Below, one piece after another: positions 42,442 through 51,727 of a DNA stretch of 64,000 bases (position 1 is the first letter of the stretch; every line of letters starts with the position of its first letter). The stretch is from contig NZ_CP122458.1 in the NCBI RefSeq assembly GCF_032598905.1, positions 7,217,001 through 7,281,000 of the forward strand. The letters run 5' to 3'. Source of the stretch: Streptomyces sp. 11x1. GTDB taxonomy: Bacteria > Actinomycetota > Actinomycetes > Streptomycetales > Streptomycetaceae. Both the position numbers and the translations under genes were made by a program. The notes under the pieces are model-generated. The model was not told the origin of the DNA, made no database searches, and worked only from the letters and a program-made list of their open reading frames with translations.

Positions 42442-44769
42442 ATGCACAGCGTGAGACCTCAGGGCCGCCGGAGAGCCCGGCCCGCCGCTCTGGCAGCCGT
42501 GGCCGCCGCCGTCTCGCTTCTGGTCGGCGTCGCCGGCCCGGCGGTCCCGGCCCAGGCGGCGGAGATCACCGACGGTCTGGCCCTCTGGTACAAACTCGAC
42601 GCCACCTCGGGCACCGTGGCAGTGGACGCCTCGGGCAACGGCCGCAACGGAACCGTCAACGGCGCAGCGGGCTGGTCGGGTTCGGGGGAAGGGCTGACGT
42701 TCAACGGCTCCGACACCTACATCAAGGTGCCGGACAACATCATGAGCGGCATGAACTCGATCACCGTCTCGATGGACGTGCAGATCGACCCCGCCCAGGC
42801 CACGCCGTACTTCCTCTACGGCTTCGGCAACACCAGCAACGGAAGTGGCAACGGGTACCTGTTCACCACCGGCGACTCGTTCCGGACCGCCATCGCGTCC
42901 GGGAGCTTCTCCACCGAGCAGAACACCCGGACCTCCGCCGCGTTGCCGCGCTCGGTCTGGAAACACATCACCTACACCCAGACCGGCACCACGGGCGTCC
43001 TCTACCAGAACGGCGTGGAGGTGGCCCGCAACACGTCGGTCACCGTCACCCCCGGTTCCATCGGGTCCGGTATCACCACGGCCAACCACATCGGCAGGTC
43101 GCTCTACAGCGCTGACAAGCTCTTCAAGGGCAGGATGCGTGACTTCCGGGTCTACAACCGCGCGCTGGCGCCCGGCGAGGTCCTCGAACTGAGCGGGAAC
43201 ACCACGGGCATCTCCGCGGCCAACCACCCCGCGCTGAAGATCGCCGCCCTTATCGACGACGCCAACAGCAGGATCACGCTGCCCGTCAAGGAGGGCACGG
43301 ACCTCACCGCGCTCGCCCCGCAGTTCACCCTCGTCCAGGGCGCGTCCATCAGCCCCGCCTCCGGCACCCCGCGCGACTTCACCAGGCCCGTGACGTACGA
43401 GGTGACCGGCTCCGACGGCGCCAAGCGCACCTGGACGGTCGATGCGCTGATCATGAAGAGTCCGGTCCTCCCCGGGCTCACCGCCGACCCGAACATCGTC
43501 CGGTTCGGCGACACCTACTACATCTACCCGACCACCGACGGCTTCGCGAACTGGAGCGGTACGCAGTTCAAGGCGTACTCCTCCAAGGACCTGGTCCACT
43601 GGCAGGACCACGGCGTCATCCTCGACCTCGGTCCTGACATCAGCTGGACCAACAGCCGGGCCTGGGCCCCGACGATGACCTCGAAGAACGGGAAGTACTA
43701 CTTCTACTACTCCGCCGACGGGAACATCGGTGTCGCGGTCTCCGACTCGCCCACCGGCTCGTTCACGGACCCCCTGGGCAAGCCGTTGATCGCCCGCGGC
43801 GCCTACTCGGGCCAGATGATCGACCCGGCGGTCTTCACCGACGACAACGGCCAGTCGTACCTCTACTGGGCCAACGGCCAGGCGTACGTCGTCCCCCTGA
43901 ACGACGACATGGTCTCCTTCGACGCCTCGAAGGTCACCAACATCACCCCCAGCGGCTACAGAGAGGGCTCCTTCGTCGTCAAGCGCAAGGGCACCTACTA
44001 CTTCATGTGGTCGGAGAACGACACCCGCGACGAGAACTACCGCGTGGCCTACGCCACAGGCTCCTCGCCCACCGGCCCCTGGACCAAGCGGGGCGTGATC
44101 CTGGAGAAGGACCTCTCGCTCGGGATAAAGGGCCCCGGCCACCACTCCGTGGTGCAGGTGCCGGGCACCGACGACTGGTACATCGCCTACCACCGCTTCG
44201 CCATCCCCGGCGGTGACGGCACCCACCGCGAAACCACCATCGACAGGATGGAGTTCGACGCCGACGGCCTGATCAAGAAGGTCGTCCCCACCCTGGGCAG
44301 CATCGACCCGGTCTCCGGCGGCACCACCCTGCCGACCAACACCAGCCGCTCGCTCCGGTCGGTCAACTTCCCCGGCCGCTACGCCGTCGTGCGGTCGGAC
44401 AGCCTCGGCTACCTCGACCCGGTGACGTCCTCCAGCACCACGGCGGTCAAGCAGAGCGCCACCTTCACCGTCGTCCCCGGCCTGGCCGACGGCAGTTGCT
44501 ACTCGTTCCGTGACGCGTCCGGTCGCTACCTGCGCCACAAGGACCTCCGCATCCGCTTCGATGCGAGCAACGGCACGGCGCTCTTCAACAAGGACGCCAC
44601 CTACTGCGCCCGGCCGGGTTCGGCCACCGGCTCGGTCGGCCTGGAGTCGTACAACTACCCCGGCCGCTACCTCCGCCACTACAACTACGAGCTGCGCGTC
44701 GACCCCTTCCAGGACAACGCCACCTTCCGCGCCGACAGTTCCTTCACAACGGTCGGCCCCTGGGCCTGA
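42442..44769 (+). CDS. Secreted GH43 arabinan-type hydrolase with LamG and AbfB domains
   Basis: A 775-residue exported enzyme. Order: signal peptide (LAAVAAAVSLLVGVAGPAVP), LamG/concanavalin-like domain (about 45-250; GLALWYKLDATSGTVAVDAS, WKHITYTQTGTTGVLYQNG, GRMRDFRVYNRALAPGEVLE), an Ig-like strand domain (about 255-340; ASGTPRDFTRPVTYEVTGSD), GH43 propeller (about 345-640; LTADPNIVRFGDTYYIYPTT, SRAWAPTMTSKNGKYYFYYS, IDPAVFTDDNGQSYLYW, YREGSFVVKRKGTYYFMWSE with the acid Glu) and AbfB (about 645-775; LESYNYPGRYLRHYNYELRV). Start ATG 42442 has only a weak ribosome site but sets the signal peptide correctly. It would hydrolyse arabinofuranosyl polymers outside the cell. A strong terminator follows. 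Confidence 0.88.
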   Translation: MHSVRPQGRRRARPAALAAVAAAVSLLVGVAGPAVPAQAAEITDGLALWYKLDATSGTVAVDASGNGRNGTVNGAAGWSGSGEGLTFNGSDTYIKVPDNIMSGMNSITVSMDVQIDPAQATPYFLYGFGNTSNGSGNGYLFTTGDSFRTAIASGSFSTEQNTRTSAALPRSVWKHITYTQTGTTGVLYQNGVEVARNTSVTVTPGSIGSGITTANHIGRSLYSADKLFKGRMRDFRVYNRALAPGEVLELSGNTTGISAANHPALKIAALIDDANSRITLPVKEGTDLTALAPQFTLVQGASISPASGTPRDFTRPVTYEVTGSDGAKRTWTVDALIMKSPVLPGLTADPNIVRFGDTYYIYPTTDGFANWSGTQFKAYSSKDLVHWQDHGVILDLGPDISWTNSRAWAPTMTSKNGKYYFYYSADGNIGVAVSDSPTGSFTDPLGKPLIARGAYSGQMIDPAVFTDDNGQSYLYWANGQAYVVPLNDDMVSFDASKVTNITPSGYREGSFVVKRKGTYYFMWSENDTRDENYRVAYATGSSPTGPWTKRGVILEKDLSLGIKGPGHHSVVQVPGTDDWYIAYHRFAIPGGDGTHRETTIDRMEFDADGLIKKVVPTLGSIDPVSGGTTLPTNTSRSLRSVNFPGRYAVVRSDSLGYLDPVTSSSTTAVKQSATFTVVPGLADGSCYSFRDASGRYLRHKDLRIRFDASNGTALFNKDATYCARPGSATGSVGLESYNYPGRYLRHYNYELRVDPFQDNATFRADSSFTTVGPWA

Positions 44770-44804
44770 TCGCGTTCCCCGCACGTCAAGGCCACAACGA
44801 GCGT

Positions 44805-44834
44805 CGGCCGCAACCTGCTGCGAGGTTGCGGCCG
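44805..44834 (+). terminator. Terminator after GH43/LamG gene
   Basis: CGGCCGCAACCT pairs perfectly with AGGTTGCGGCCG around a 6-base loop, 36 bases past the stop. A strong 12-base GC-rich stem, convincing even without a T-tract. Confidence 0.8.
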
Positions 44835-45009
44835 GCAATGATCTTGGCGGCCCTTCGCGATCATGGTTTCGTGATCACGAGGCAGAATTGAGGCCGAGGG
44901 TCACGTGGCGGGACGCAGTCCCTCGTCTGGCCCCCGTCTTCGGCCTCGGCGCCGCTCTGCATGGCCTCGCCGTCATCCTCGGGCAGGGGCTGCTTGCCCA
45001 GTCCGTGAT

Positions 45010-45851
45010 CTTCCTGCTGGGACCGCGGCACCATCGAGATCGTGGATTCCCACCAGGCGCTTGAACCGCCGACTGATCCAGTCTGGGTGACGGCGCGGTG
45101 AGGCGAAGCAGGCACAAGAGCGCGAGCAGTGGTCCGGCGAGAAGGCGTGGGTTGATTCGAACCTGGTCTTCACCCAGGAGAACGGGGAGCCGTATCCCAG
45201 GAAGATGAAGGTGTGCCAGAGTGCATACAGTCGGTCGTCGCTCACGAAGTCGAGGAACGCGCCGGTCTGCTCCGGAGCCCAGACCATGACCGGACCAGGC
45301 TTCTCACCTGTCCGCTTCCATTCTTCGACCCGTTCCGGAGTCCGTACCAACGGCTTGGCGCGCTTGGCCGCGGGGAGCTCGACGAGAGCGGCCCAGTTGG
45401 TCGAGTACTCGCCCCGCTTGATCCCGCTCCCGAGGAACGAGCTGAGGGTGGCGTTGATGCGGTGCATCGTCGCGGCACTGGTGATCTTCCTCTTGCCCTT
45501 GCGGCCTTCGCGGAGGGCGGCGTTCGCATCCAGGTACACGCGGCGTGTGACACGGCGCTCTTCCTTCTTCCCTGAGGCCTGTACCCCGGCCCTGTAGGCG
45601 GCGTCGCGGGCTTCCTCCAGTTCGGCCACCTTGGCTTGATGGATGAGCCGCTCAGCGTTCTCCCGCTCGATCGCGTCGTACATGGCCTCGATGTGGCGCA
45701 GCTTCAAGTCACGCCGCTTGATGTGGCCAGGTTGAGGCTGGAGGTACAGGTCGATGTGCTCCTTGTACGCCTGGTGGGTTGTACGAGCCAGCCTCTTCTT
45801 GCGCTTGAGCCACTGACGCAGGTCATCGCCGATGGTGGTGTCGCGGCGCAC
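45010..45851 (-). pseudogene. Tyrosine-recombinase (integrase) pseudogene with internal inversion
   Basis: The minus strand from 45851 carries an integrase N-terminal and core-binding region (DLRQWLKRKKRLARTTHQAY; HRINATLSSFLGSGIKRG; PVMVWAPEQTGAFLDFVSDD, then RLYALWHTFIFLGY). There the gene breaks: box I (GLRxxE) of the catalytic domain is missing. From about 45100 to 45200 the plus strand instead encodes AWVDSNLVFTQENGEPYP, and the minus strand resumes with HPDWISRRFKRLVGIHDL. In an intact integrase these are contiguous (VFTQENGEP...HPDWISRRFKRL), so about 100 bases have been inverted after or with a deletion. The gene cannot be active. It is the only integrase in the window. Confidence 0.75.
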
Positions 45852-45961
45852 AGCGAGGACGCGGCCACGGATGGATCTCTCATCCGGTCCGCGTGACCAA
45901 CGGTGAACGGGGTCCCGCAGAGCCGTGCGTCACCTGGTACTTCGAACACTGACCTTCCCCG

Positions 45962-45992
45962 GGGTGTCCACACCCGTACGGCGGGGACACCC
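45962..45992 (-). terminator. Terminator of betaine-binding protein gene
   Basis: GGGTGTCC pairs with GGACACCC around a 15-base loop, 35 bases beyond the minus-strand stop at 46027. Moderate stem. Confidence 0.5.
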
Positions 45993-46026
45993 AGGGGAGG
46001 GACGGGGCCACTACTTCCGACCGGCC

Positions 46027-46998
46027 CTAGCCGAGCCAGGCCTTGACCTTGTCGGGGTTCGCCTCGACCCACTTCTTCGCCGCCGCCTCGGGGGTCATCT
46101 TGTCGAGCGCGATGTACCTGGCGACGGTGTTCTGGTCGTCGTTGGTCCACGTGAAGTTCTTCACCAGGTCGTAGGCCGGGCTGCCGGACTTCGCGAACCG
46201 GGTGCTGACGATCTTGTCGAGGTCGAACACGGGATAGTCGCAGGCGACCTTCGCCGGGTCCGCGTCGCAGCCTGCCGTGTGCTTGGGCAGGTCGATGTGG
46301 ACCAGCGGCACCTCCGAGAAGAACCACTGCGGCTCGTAGAAGTAGCCGATCACCCACTTCTTGTTCTGCTCGGCGTCCCGGAAGGCCTGGATGAGCGCGG
46401 TCTCGCTGCCCGCGTACACCACCTTGAAGTCCAGCTTCAGGTTCTTCACCAGGGATTCGTCGTTGGTCTGGTACGACGGGTCGCCGTCGAGGAGCTGGCC
46501 CTTGCTGCCCGATTCGGAGGTCTTGAACTTCGACGCGTACTTGTTGAGGTTCTTCCAGTCGGTGATGTCCGGGTACTTCTCCGCGATCCACGGGGGGATG
46601 TACCAGCCGATGATTCCCTTGTTGCCGGTCGGGCCGAGGTTGATGGCGGTCTTCTGCTCCGTGATGTATTTCTTCTTCAGGTCGTCGTGGCCCCAGTTCT
46701 CCAGGATGGCGTCGACCTCGCCCGTCTCGAACCCCTGCCAGCCGATCTCCGCCTTCAGGTCCTTCTTGACGATCTTGCAGCCGAGTTCCCTCTCCGCGAC
46801 ATGGGCGACGACCGCCGCGTTCGCCTCGTAGCCCACCCACGGGTTGACCGCGAGGTTGAAGGTGCCGCACTTGCCGGGGCCCCCGTCCGCCGCGGCGGAG
46901 TCGTCGCCGATCTTCGCCCCGCCGCAGGCGGTCAGGGTGAGACCGAGTACGGCCATCCCCGCCGCGCCGGAACGCCACTGCCTTGCTCGCTTCGCCAT
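46027..46998 (-). CDS. Glycine betaine/choline-type ABC substrate-binding lipoprotein
   Basis: A 323-residue lipoprotein (signal MAVLGLTLTACGG with a lipobox Cys). It matches the OpuAC/ProX fold: NLAVNPWVGYEANAAVVAHV near the start, EIGWQGFETGEVDAILENWG, and the aromatic-rich WVIGYFYEPQWFFSEVPLVH that forms the quaternary-amine cage. It would bind betaine, choline or a related compound for an ABC importer, but no permease or ATPase gene is adjacent. ATG 46998 follows AAGGAGCAGG. Lying directly after a sulfatase and its activator on the same strand, it suggests that a choline- or betaine-derived sulfate ester may be the target; this is inference. Confidence 0.85.
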   Translation of the reverse strand: MAKRARQWRSGAAGMAVLGLTLTACGGAKIGDDSAAADGGPGKCGTFNLAVNPWVGYEANAAVVAHVAERELGCKIVKKDLKAEIGWQGFETGEVDAILENWGHDDLKKKYITEQKTAINLGPTGNKGIIGWYIPPWIAEKYPDITDWKNLNKYASKFKTSESGSKGQLLDGDPSYQTNDESLVKNLKLDFKVVYAGSETALIQAFRDAEQNKKWVIGYFYEPQWFFSEVPLVHIDLPKHTAGCDADPAKVACDYPVFDLDKIVSTRFAKSGSPAYDLVKNFTWTNDDQNTVARYIALDKMTPEAAAKKWVEANPDKVKAWLG

Positions 46999-47063
46999 GA
47001 TCCTGCTCCTTGTGGTGCACCGGGTGTATCGCGCCGTTGTCCGAGTGAGGGAGTCGAAAGGGG

Positions 47064-47954
47064 TCACGTCATGTCCAGGGCGCACCGGAAACCCAGGTTG
47101 CCGGTGGCCGAGTCAGGGAAGAGGCCCTGCCGCGCGGCGACCCGGTAGCGGCGGCAGTAGGAGGCGTGGCAGAGGTAGGAGCCGCCCTTGGCGACGCGCT
47201 GCCCAGCGCCGGGGGAGGGGAGGAACGGGTCCTCGCACCACTCCCAGACGTTGCCGGTGACGTTGTACAGACCGAAGCCGTTGGGCTCGTAGGCGTCGAC
47301 CGGACAGGTGCCGTACCAGCCGTCGGCCGTCGGGTGCCGGTTCGGGAAGTCGCCCTGCCACACGTTCATCCGGGGACGGCCGCCCGGCTCGAACTCGTCG
47401 CCCCACGGGAACACCTTCGCGTGCAGCCCTCCTCGGGCGGCGCGTTCCCATTCCGCCTCGGTGGGCAGGCGTTTGCCGGCCCAGGCGCAGTAGGCGCGGG
47501 CGTCGTCCCAGTCGACGTGGACGACCGGATGATCCGCCCGGTCCTCCCAGGTGGAGTGCGGCCCGTCGGGATGGCGCCAGTCGGCGCCCTCGACCTGTCG
47601 CCACCAGGGCGCGGCCGCCACTGCTCGGGTGGGCGGGAAGTCGTCCGGGAGCAGCCCGGCGAAGACGAACGACCAGCCGATGCGCTCGGCGGAGGTGCGG
47701 TAGCCGGTGTCGGCGGCGAAGCGCGCGAACCGGGCGTTGGACACCGTGCAGGCGTCGATCCAGAAGGCGTCGACGTCCACCGTGCGCACCGGGCCTTCCC
47801 CGTCGGCCGGGTAGGAGAGCGCGTCCTGGCTGCCCATGAGGAACTGGCAGGCGGGGACGGCCACCATGCCTTCGGATGTTGCCCGGCGGACGGCGGACGG
47901 CGGGGGCGCCGCCCGGTCCGCGTTCCGGCCGCCGGACGGCGCGCAGCAGTTCAC
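47064..47954 (-). CDS. Formylglycine-generating enzyme (sulfatase activator)
   Basis: A 296-residue enzyme that converts the active-site Cys of sulfatases to formylglycine in the cytoplasm. Family features: MVAVPACQFLMGSQD at the start of the fold, DHPVVHVDWDDARAYCAWAG, KRLPTEAEWERAARGG, NVTGNVWEWCEDPF, and the redox-active pair in KGGSYLCHASYC. GTG 47954 overlaps the sulfatase stop by 4 bases (GTGA), the tightest possible coupling of enzyme and substrate. An N-terminal CC followed by an Ala/Pro stretch matches FGE proteins of actinobacteria. Copper-dependent catalysis is known for the family. Confidence 0.92.
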   Translation of the reverse strand: MNCCAPSGGRNADRAAPPPSAVRRATSEGMVAVPACQFLMGSQDALSYPADGEGPVRTVDVDAFWIDACTVSNARFARFAADTGYRTSAERIGWSFVFAGLLPDDFPPTRAVAAAPWWRQVEGADWRHPDGPHSTWEDRADHPVVHVDWDDARAYCAWAGKRLPTEAEWERAARGGLHAKVFPWGDEFEPGGRPRMNVWQGDFPNRHPTADGWYGTCPVDAYEPNGFGLYNVTGNVWEWCEDPFLPSPGAGQRVAKGGSYLCHASYCRRYRVAARQGLFPDSATGNLGFRCALDMT

Positions 47955-50314
47955 TGTGCCCCCATGACGCGCCGGTGTAGTCCGCCGTCGAACTCGGACG
48001 ACTCGGTGCTCCGGGCGTCGTCCAGATCGATGCGCACCGTGTGGATGGTCCCCGTGAACTCGTTGTCGAGTACCGGGTAGTCGTCTGTCACCGGTGTGCT
48101 CAGGTCCACCCCGACGTCGAGTGTCTCGTCGAAGGAGAAGTAGTACGGGATGGTCAGCTCGATCCGTCCGGTCGCGAGCTTCTCCCCATCCACCAGGAGT
48201 ACGGCCGTGCCGCCCTTGCCGAGTCCTCCGCCGTCGTAGTCGAACCGGAGCCGGATCTCGTGCCGTCCCGGCGCCAGCGGCTCGCCGCCGCGCACGGTGT
48301 ACAGGCTCATGCCGAAGTAGTTGTAGGCATAGGCGGGCCTGCCCTCGGTGAAGTACAGGGACCAACCGCCGAACCGGCCGCCCTGAGCGATGATCACGCC
48401 CTCGGCCGCTGTCTCCGGCAGCTCGACGTCGGCCGTGATGCTGTGCGAGCGGTTCTTGACGTTGAGGGTGGTCTCCTCGGTGAACCGCCGCATCCCCGCG
48501 CGGTAGGTGACGGAGGTGCGGTCGCCGAGCAGATCGATACGGCCGGCCACGGCCGGGTTCTCCCGCTCGGTGACCCGGTCGTCCAGGGGGAAGACCTGGT
48601 ACTTCGCCGCCTCGATCAGGAACAGGTCCTGCAGCCGGCGCAGCTTCTGGGGGTGTTCGGCGGCGAGGTCGTGCGCCTGGCTCCAGTCGGTGCCGAGGTC
48701 GTACAGCTCCCAGACGTCGTCGGCGAACCTCCGGCCCTTGTCCGGCACCATCTCCCAGGGGATGCCGTGCCGGGTGACCGCCATCCAGCCGTCGTGGTAA
48801 ATGCCCCGGTTGCCGCACATCTCGAAGTACTGGGTACGGCGGTGCTCGGGCGCCTCGGGGTCGGCGAGCGTGCGCTGCATGCTCGTGCCCTCGATGGGCT
48901 GCTGCGGCACCCCGTCCACGCTGAACGGCGCCGGGATACCCACGCAGTCCAGGATCGTCGGCAGGACGTCGATCACATGCGAGAACTGGTGACGCAGCCC
49001 CCCGCGCTCGGCAACCCCGCGCGGCCAGTGCAGGATCATGCCGTCCCGGGTGCCGCCGAAGTGCGAGGCGACCTGCTTGGTCCACTGGTAGGGGGTGTTC
49101 AGCGCCAGCGCCCATCCCGCCGGGGCGATCGGGTAGCTGAGCGGGCCGCCGATCTCGTCGATGTGGCCGATCATCTCGTCCGGGTCGTCCACCACGCCGT
49201 GCCCCAGCCGGTGCTCGACGATCGTCCCCTCGATGCCGCCCTCGCCCGATGCGCCGTTGTCGCCGAGGATGTAGAGGAAAAGGGTGTTGTCCAGCGCGCC
49301 GAGTTCCGCCAGCGCGTCGACGAACCTGCCGACCTGTGCGTCGGCGTGCTCGGTGAAGGCGGCGAACGTCTCCATGAACCTCGCCGACAGCCGGCGCTGG
49401 TTGTCAGTGAGTTCGTCCCAGTGGGGAACGCCCTCGGCCCAGCGCGCGAGTTCCGTCTCCGGGGGTACGACGCCGAGTTCCCTCTGGCACCGCAAGGTCA
49501 GCTCGCGCTGGCGGTCCCAGCCGTGGTCGAACCGTCCGCGGTACTTCTCCTGCCAGGCGCGGTCGACGTGCAGCGGCGCGTGTGCGGCACCCAGCGCGAG
49601 GTAGGTGAAGAACGGCCGGTCCGGGGTCAGCGTGCGCTGGGTGCGCACCCAGTCGATGGCGTGGTCGACGAGGTCCTCGGACAGGTGGTAGCCGTCCTCG
49701 GGGCGGCGGTCCGGCTCGATGGGGGTGGTGCCCTGGTACAGCAGCGGGTACCAGTGGTTCATCTCGGCGCCCATGAACCCGTAGAAGGTGTCGAATCCCT
49801 CACCGGTGGGCCAGCGGTCGAACGGCCCGACCGCGCTGATCTCCCGCGGCGGGGTCTGGTGCCATTTGCCGAAGGCGGCCGTGCTGTAGCCGTTGCCCTG
49901 CAGGATCTGGGCCATCGTCGCCGCGCTGCGCGGCCTGAACCCGTTGTAGCCGGGGGCCGCGGTGGTCATCTCGGTGGTGCCGCCCATGCCGACCGAGTGG
50001 TGGTTGCGCCCGGTCAGCAGGGCCTGCCGGGTCGGCGAGCACAGGGCGGTCACGTGAAAGCGGGTGTAGCGCAGCCCGCCCGCCGCGAGCCGGTCCGCGG
50101 CCGGCATCTCGCACGGTCCGCCGAACGCGCTGGAGGTGCCGAACCCGAGGTCGTCCACGAGCACGATCACCACGTTCGGTGCGCCCTCGGGCGGAGGGAC
50201 CGGGCCGATGGGGGTGAAGGCGGTCTCCTGGTCGTGGACGTCCATCGCGGTCGTCAGCGGCCGGCGGGTGTCGGGCCGCGGAAGTATGTGCCGTCCGGCG
50301 TCGAACCCAGTCAT
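47951..50314 (-). CDS. Arylsulfatase-type sulfatase
   Basis: A 787-residue type I sulfatase. The N-terminal metal-site segment is APNVVIVLVDDLGFGTSSAF, and the signature is CSPTRQALLTGRN with Cys92 as the residue converted to formylglycine (C-x-P-x-R). Further family positions include FGKWHQTP, LALGAAHAPLHVD and ILGDNGASGEGG with an Asp/Asn metal ligand pair. The C-terminal 200 residues form a beta-rich module (RFGGWSLYFTEGRPAYAYNY) as in large arylsulfatases of the AtsA group. No signal peptide is visible, so it probably acts in the cytoplasm. ATG 50314 follows GGAGAAATAC. It heads a unit with its activator and a binding protein; a LysR gene with its palindromic site lies just upstream. Confidence 0.9.
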   Translation of the reverse strand: MTGFDAGRHILPRPDTRRPLTTAMDVHDQETAFTPIGPVPPPEGAPNVVIVLVDDLGFGTSSAFGGPCEMPAADRLAAGGLRYTRFHVTALCSPTRQALLTGRNHHSVGMGGTTEMTTAAPGYNGFRPRSAATMAQILQGNGYSTAAFGKWHQTPPREISAVGPFDRWPTGEGFDTFYGFMGAEMNHWYPLLYQGTTPIEPDRRPEDGYHLSEDLVDHAIDWVRTQRTLTPDRPFFTYLALGAAHAPLHVDRAWQEKYRGRFDHGWDRQRELTLRCQRELGVVPPETELARWAEGVPHWDELTDNQRRLSARFMETFAAFTEHADAQVGRFVDALAELGALDNTLFLYILGDNGASGEGGIEGTIVEHRLGHGVVDDPDEMIGHIDEIGGPLSYPIAPAGWALALNTPYQWTKQVASHFGGTRDGMILHWPRGVAERGGLRHQFSHVIDVLPTILDCVGIPAPFSVDGVPQQPIEGTSMQRTLADPEAPEHRRTQYFEMCGNRGIYHDGWMAVTRHGIPWEMVPDKGRRFADDVWELYDLGTDWSQAHDLAAEHPQKLRRLQDLFLIEAAKYQVFPLDDRVTERENPAVAGRIDLLGDRTSVTYRAGMRRFTEETTLNVKNRSHSITADVELPETAAEGVIIAQGGRFGGWSLYFTEGRPAYAYNYFGMSLYTVRGGEPLAPGRHEIRLRFDYDGGGLGKGGTAVLLVDGEKLATGRIELTIPYYFSFDETLDVGVDLSTPVTDDYPVLDNEFTGTIHTVRIDLDDARSTESSEFDGGLHRRVMGAQ

Positions 50315-50504
50315 GTATTTCTCCGATTCGGTGCCCGGCGGGAAAATGTCACACCCTCTTGTCGCGGCCGAATCACGGGTGTAATGCAGCCGGACTCAGC
50401 GGCCCGTAGCGCCCTGGCCTGCGACGCAGTCAAAGTGTCAGTCGCGGCCGAGACCGGTCAACAAGAGGCCTTGGATTTGAGCGAACCGGTTTTGAATGAG
50501 GGCG

Positions 50505-50519
50505 ATAGAAAATTTCTAT
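50505..50519. promoter_or_regulatory. LysR-type operator upstream of sulfatase
   Basis: ATAGAAAATTTCTAT is a perfect 7-base inverted repeat with one central base and contains the T-N11-A pattern (TAGAAAATTTCTA) of LysR sites. It stands out as AT-rich in this DNA, 15 bases past the LysR stop and about 190 bases before the sulfatase start. Confidence 0.6.
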
Positions 50520-50533
50520 ACCCGCAGGGGATT

Positions 50534-51415
50534 TCAGTTCTCGGCGGGTGAGGAGGCCAGGTCCACGAACGCCTGGGCGGCGGGGGACAGCGGGCCCGAC
50601 CGCCAGACCAGCCGCCCGTGACGCAGCAGCCGCGGACTGTGGGACAGCATCCGGGCCCCGCGCAGCGCGGCGTCCCGGGCCATGGAGGCAGGCAGCAGGG
50701 CGGCGCCGACGCCGGAGAGGACCAGCGGCACGATCATCGCGCGGTGCGCGGTCTCCACCGCGATCCGCGGTGCGACGCCCAGCGCGGTGCACACGTCGTC
50801 CACCGCCGCCCGGGTCTCGGTGCCCGGCGGTGTCACGATCAGGTCCAGTGCGGCCAGCTCACGCGAGGTGATGGTGTCGCCCGCACGATGCGGGTGATCC
50901 GCGGGCAGCACGATGTGCATCTCCTGCTCCGGCAGGTCGATCCCGTTCAGGTCCCCCGTGGTCACCGAGGCGTCCACCAGCCCGAGTTCGCACTGCCCGG
51001 CCGCGACCATCTGCGCCACGGCAGGACCCCGCTCCGGGTCGACCACGCGCACGGAGACCTTCGGATGCGCGCGGTGGAAGCGCCCCAGCATGTCGGCCAG
51101 GGGGTCGACGGAAAGGGTCGTCTGCGAAACGATGTCGAGTCGGCCGCCGCTGAGCCCGAGGACCTCCCGGACCAGGGAACTGGCCGTGGACAGGTCGCGC
51201 AGGACCTGCTGGGCCGGCCGGACCAGCGCCTCACCCGCCGCCGTGAGGGCGACACCCTGCGGGAGACGGTGAAACAGGCTTCCTCCGAATTCGCGCTCCA
51301 GGGAACGGATCGCATGCGACAGCGAGGGCTGCGCGACATGGAGCGCGACGGCCGCGGCTGTGAATCCGCCGTGCTCGACCACGGCGATGAAGTATTCCAG
51401 CTGGCGTCGTTCCAT
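50534..51415 (-). CDS. LysR-family transcriptional regulator
   Basis: A 293-residue LysR regulator with the N-terminal winged helix-turn-helix (MERRQLEYFIAVVEHGGFTA; VAQPSLSHAIRSLEREFGGS, then LFHRLPQGVALT) and a periplasmic-binding-like effector domain (RLDIVSQTTLSVDPLADML; QEMHIVLPADHPHRAG; LVLSGVGAALLPASMARDAA). ATG 51415 is the first codon of the helix-turn-helix. It precedes the sulfatase gene on the same strand with a perfect palindrome between them, so it likely controls the sulfatase operon in response to a sulfur compound or the sulfatase substrate. Confidence 0.9.
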   Translation of the reverse strand: MERRQLEYFIAVVEHGGFTAAAVALHVAQPSLSHAIRSLEREFGGSLFHRLPQGVALTAAGEALVRPAQQVLRDLSTASSLVREVLGLSGGRLDIVSQTTLSVDPLADMLGRFHRAHPKVSVRVVDPERGPAVAQMVAAGQCELGLVDASVTTGDLNGIDLPEQEMHIVLPADHPHRAGDTITSRELAALDLIVTPPGTETRAAVDDVCTALGVAPRIAVETAHRAMIVPLVLSGVGAALLPASMARDAALRGARMLSHSPRLLRHGRLVWRSGPLSPAAQAFVDLASSPAEN

Positions 51416-51725
51416 CGGGTCTCCATCGGGTCTTCCGCGCATCCCGGGGCCACCGCACGCCCCTTTCGGGCGAGTGACGGGAACAGTGTCTCCCGGGCCT
51501 GCCGCGCGGGCGATCTTCCGTGCGGCGGCCGTGAGGACGAATTGAGGACGCAGGTCAGGCTGCCGGGCATAGCCCGTCGTCCGGTGCATCACTGTCGTCT
51601 CCGCCCCTGTCCTACGAACGCCTGCGCCGCACGGCGAGGGAACGCTCAGGCCGAGGCGCCGAGCCCAGCCTAGTGCGGGAGTCATCGACAGTGAGTCGGT
51701 GGACGCCTCCGAGACCGTCGGCGAG
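51416..51725. other. Region upstream of LysR gene, nothing recognised
   Basis: Non-coding by appearance. The frame of the LysR gene stays open further upstream, but those residues are Arg/Gly-rich and without domain homology. Confidence 0.3.
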
Positions 51726-51727
51726 GA

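Noticed and set aside
42376..44838. 820-residue frame on the strand opposite the GH43/LamG gene
   Set aside because: Val/Gly/Asp-rich antisense reading typical of high-GC DNA; no ribosome site or domains, whereas the plus strand encodes a complete GH43 protein.
44880..45064. Plus-strand hydrophobic stretch as a membrane-protein fragment
   Set aside because: Overlaps the minus-strand integrase remnant; no start, ribosome site or homology supports it.
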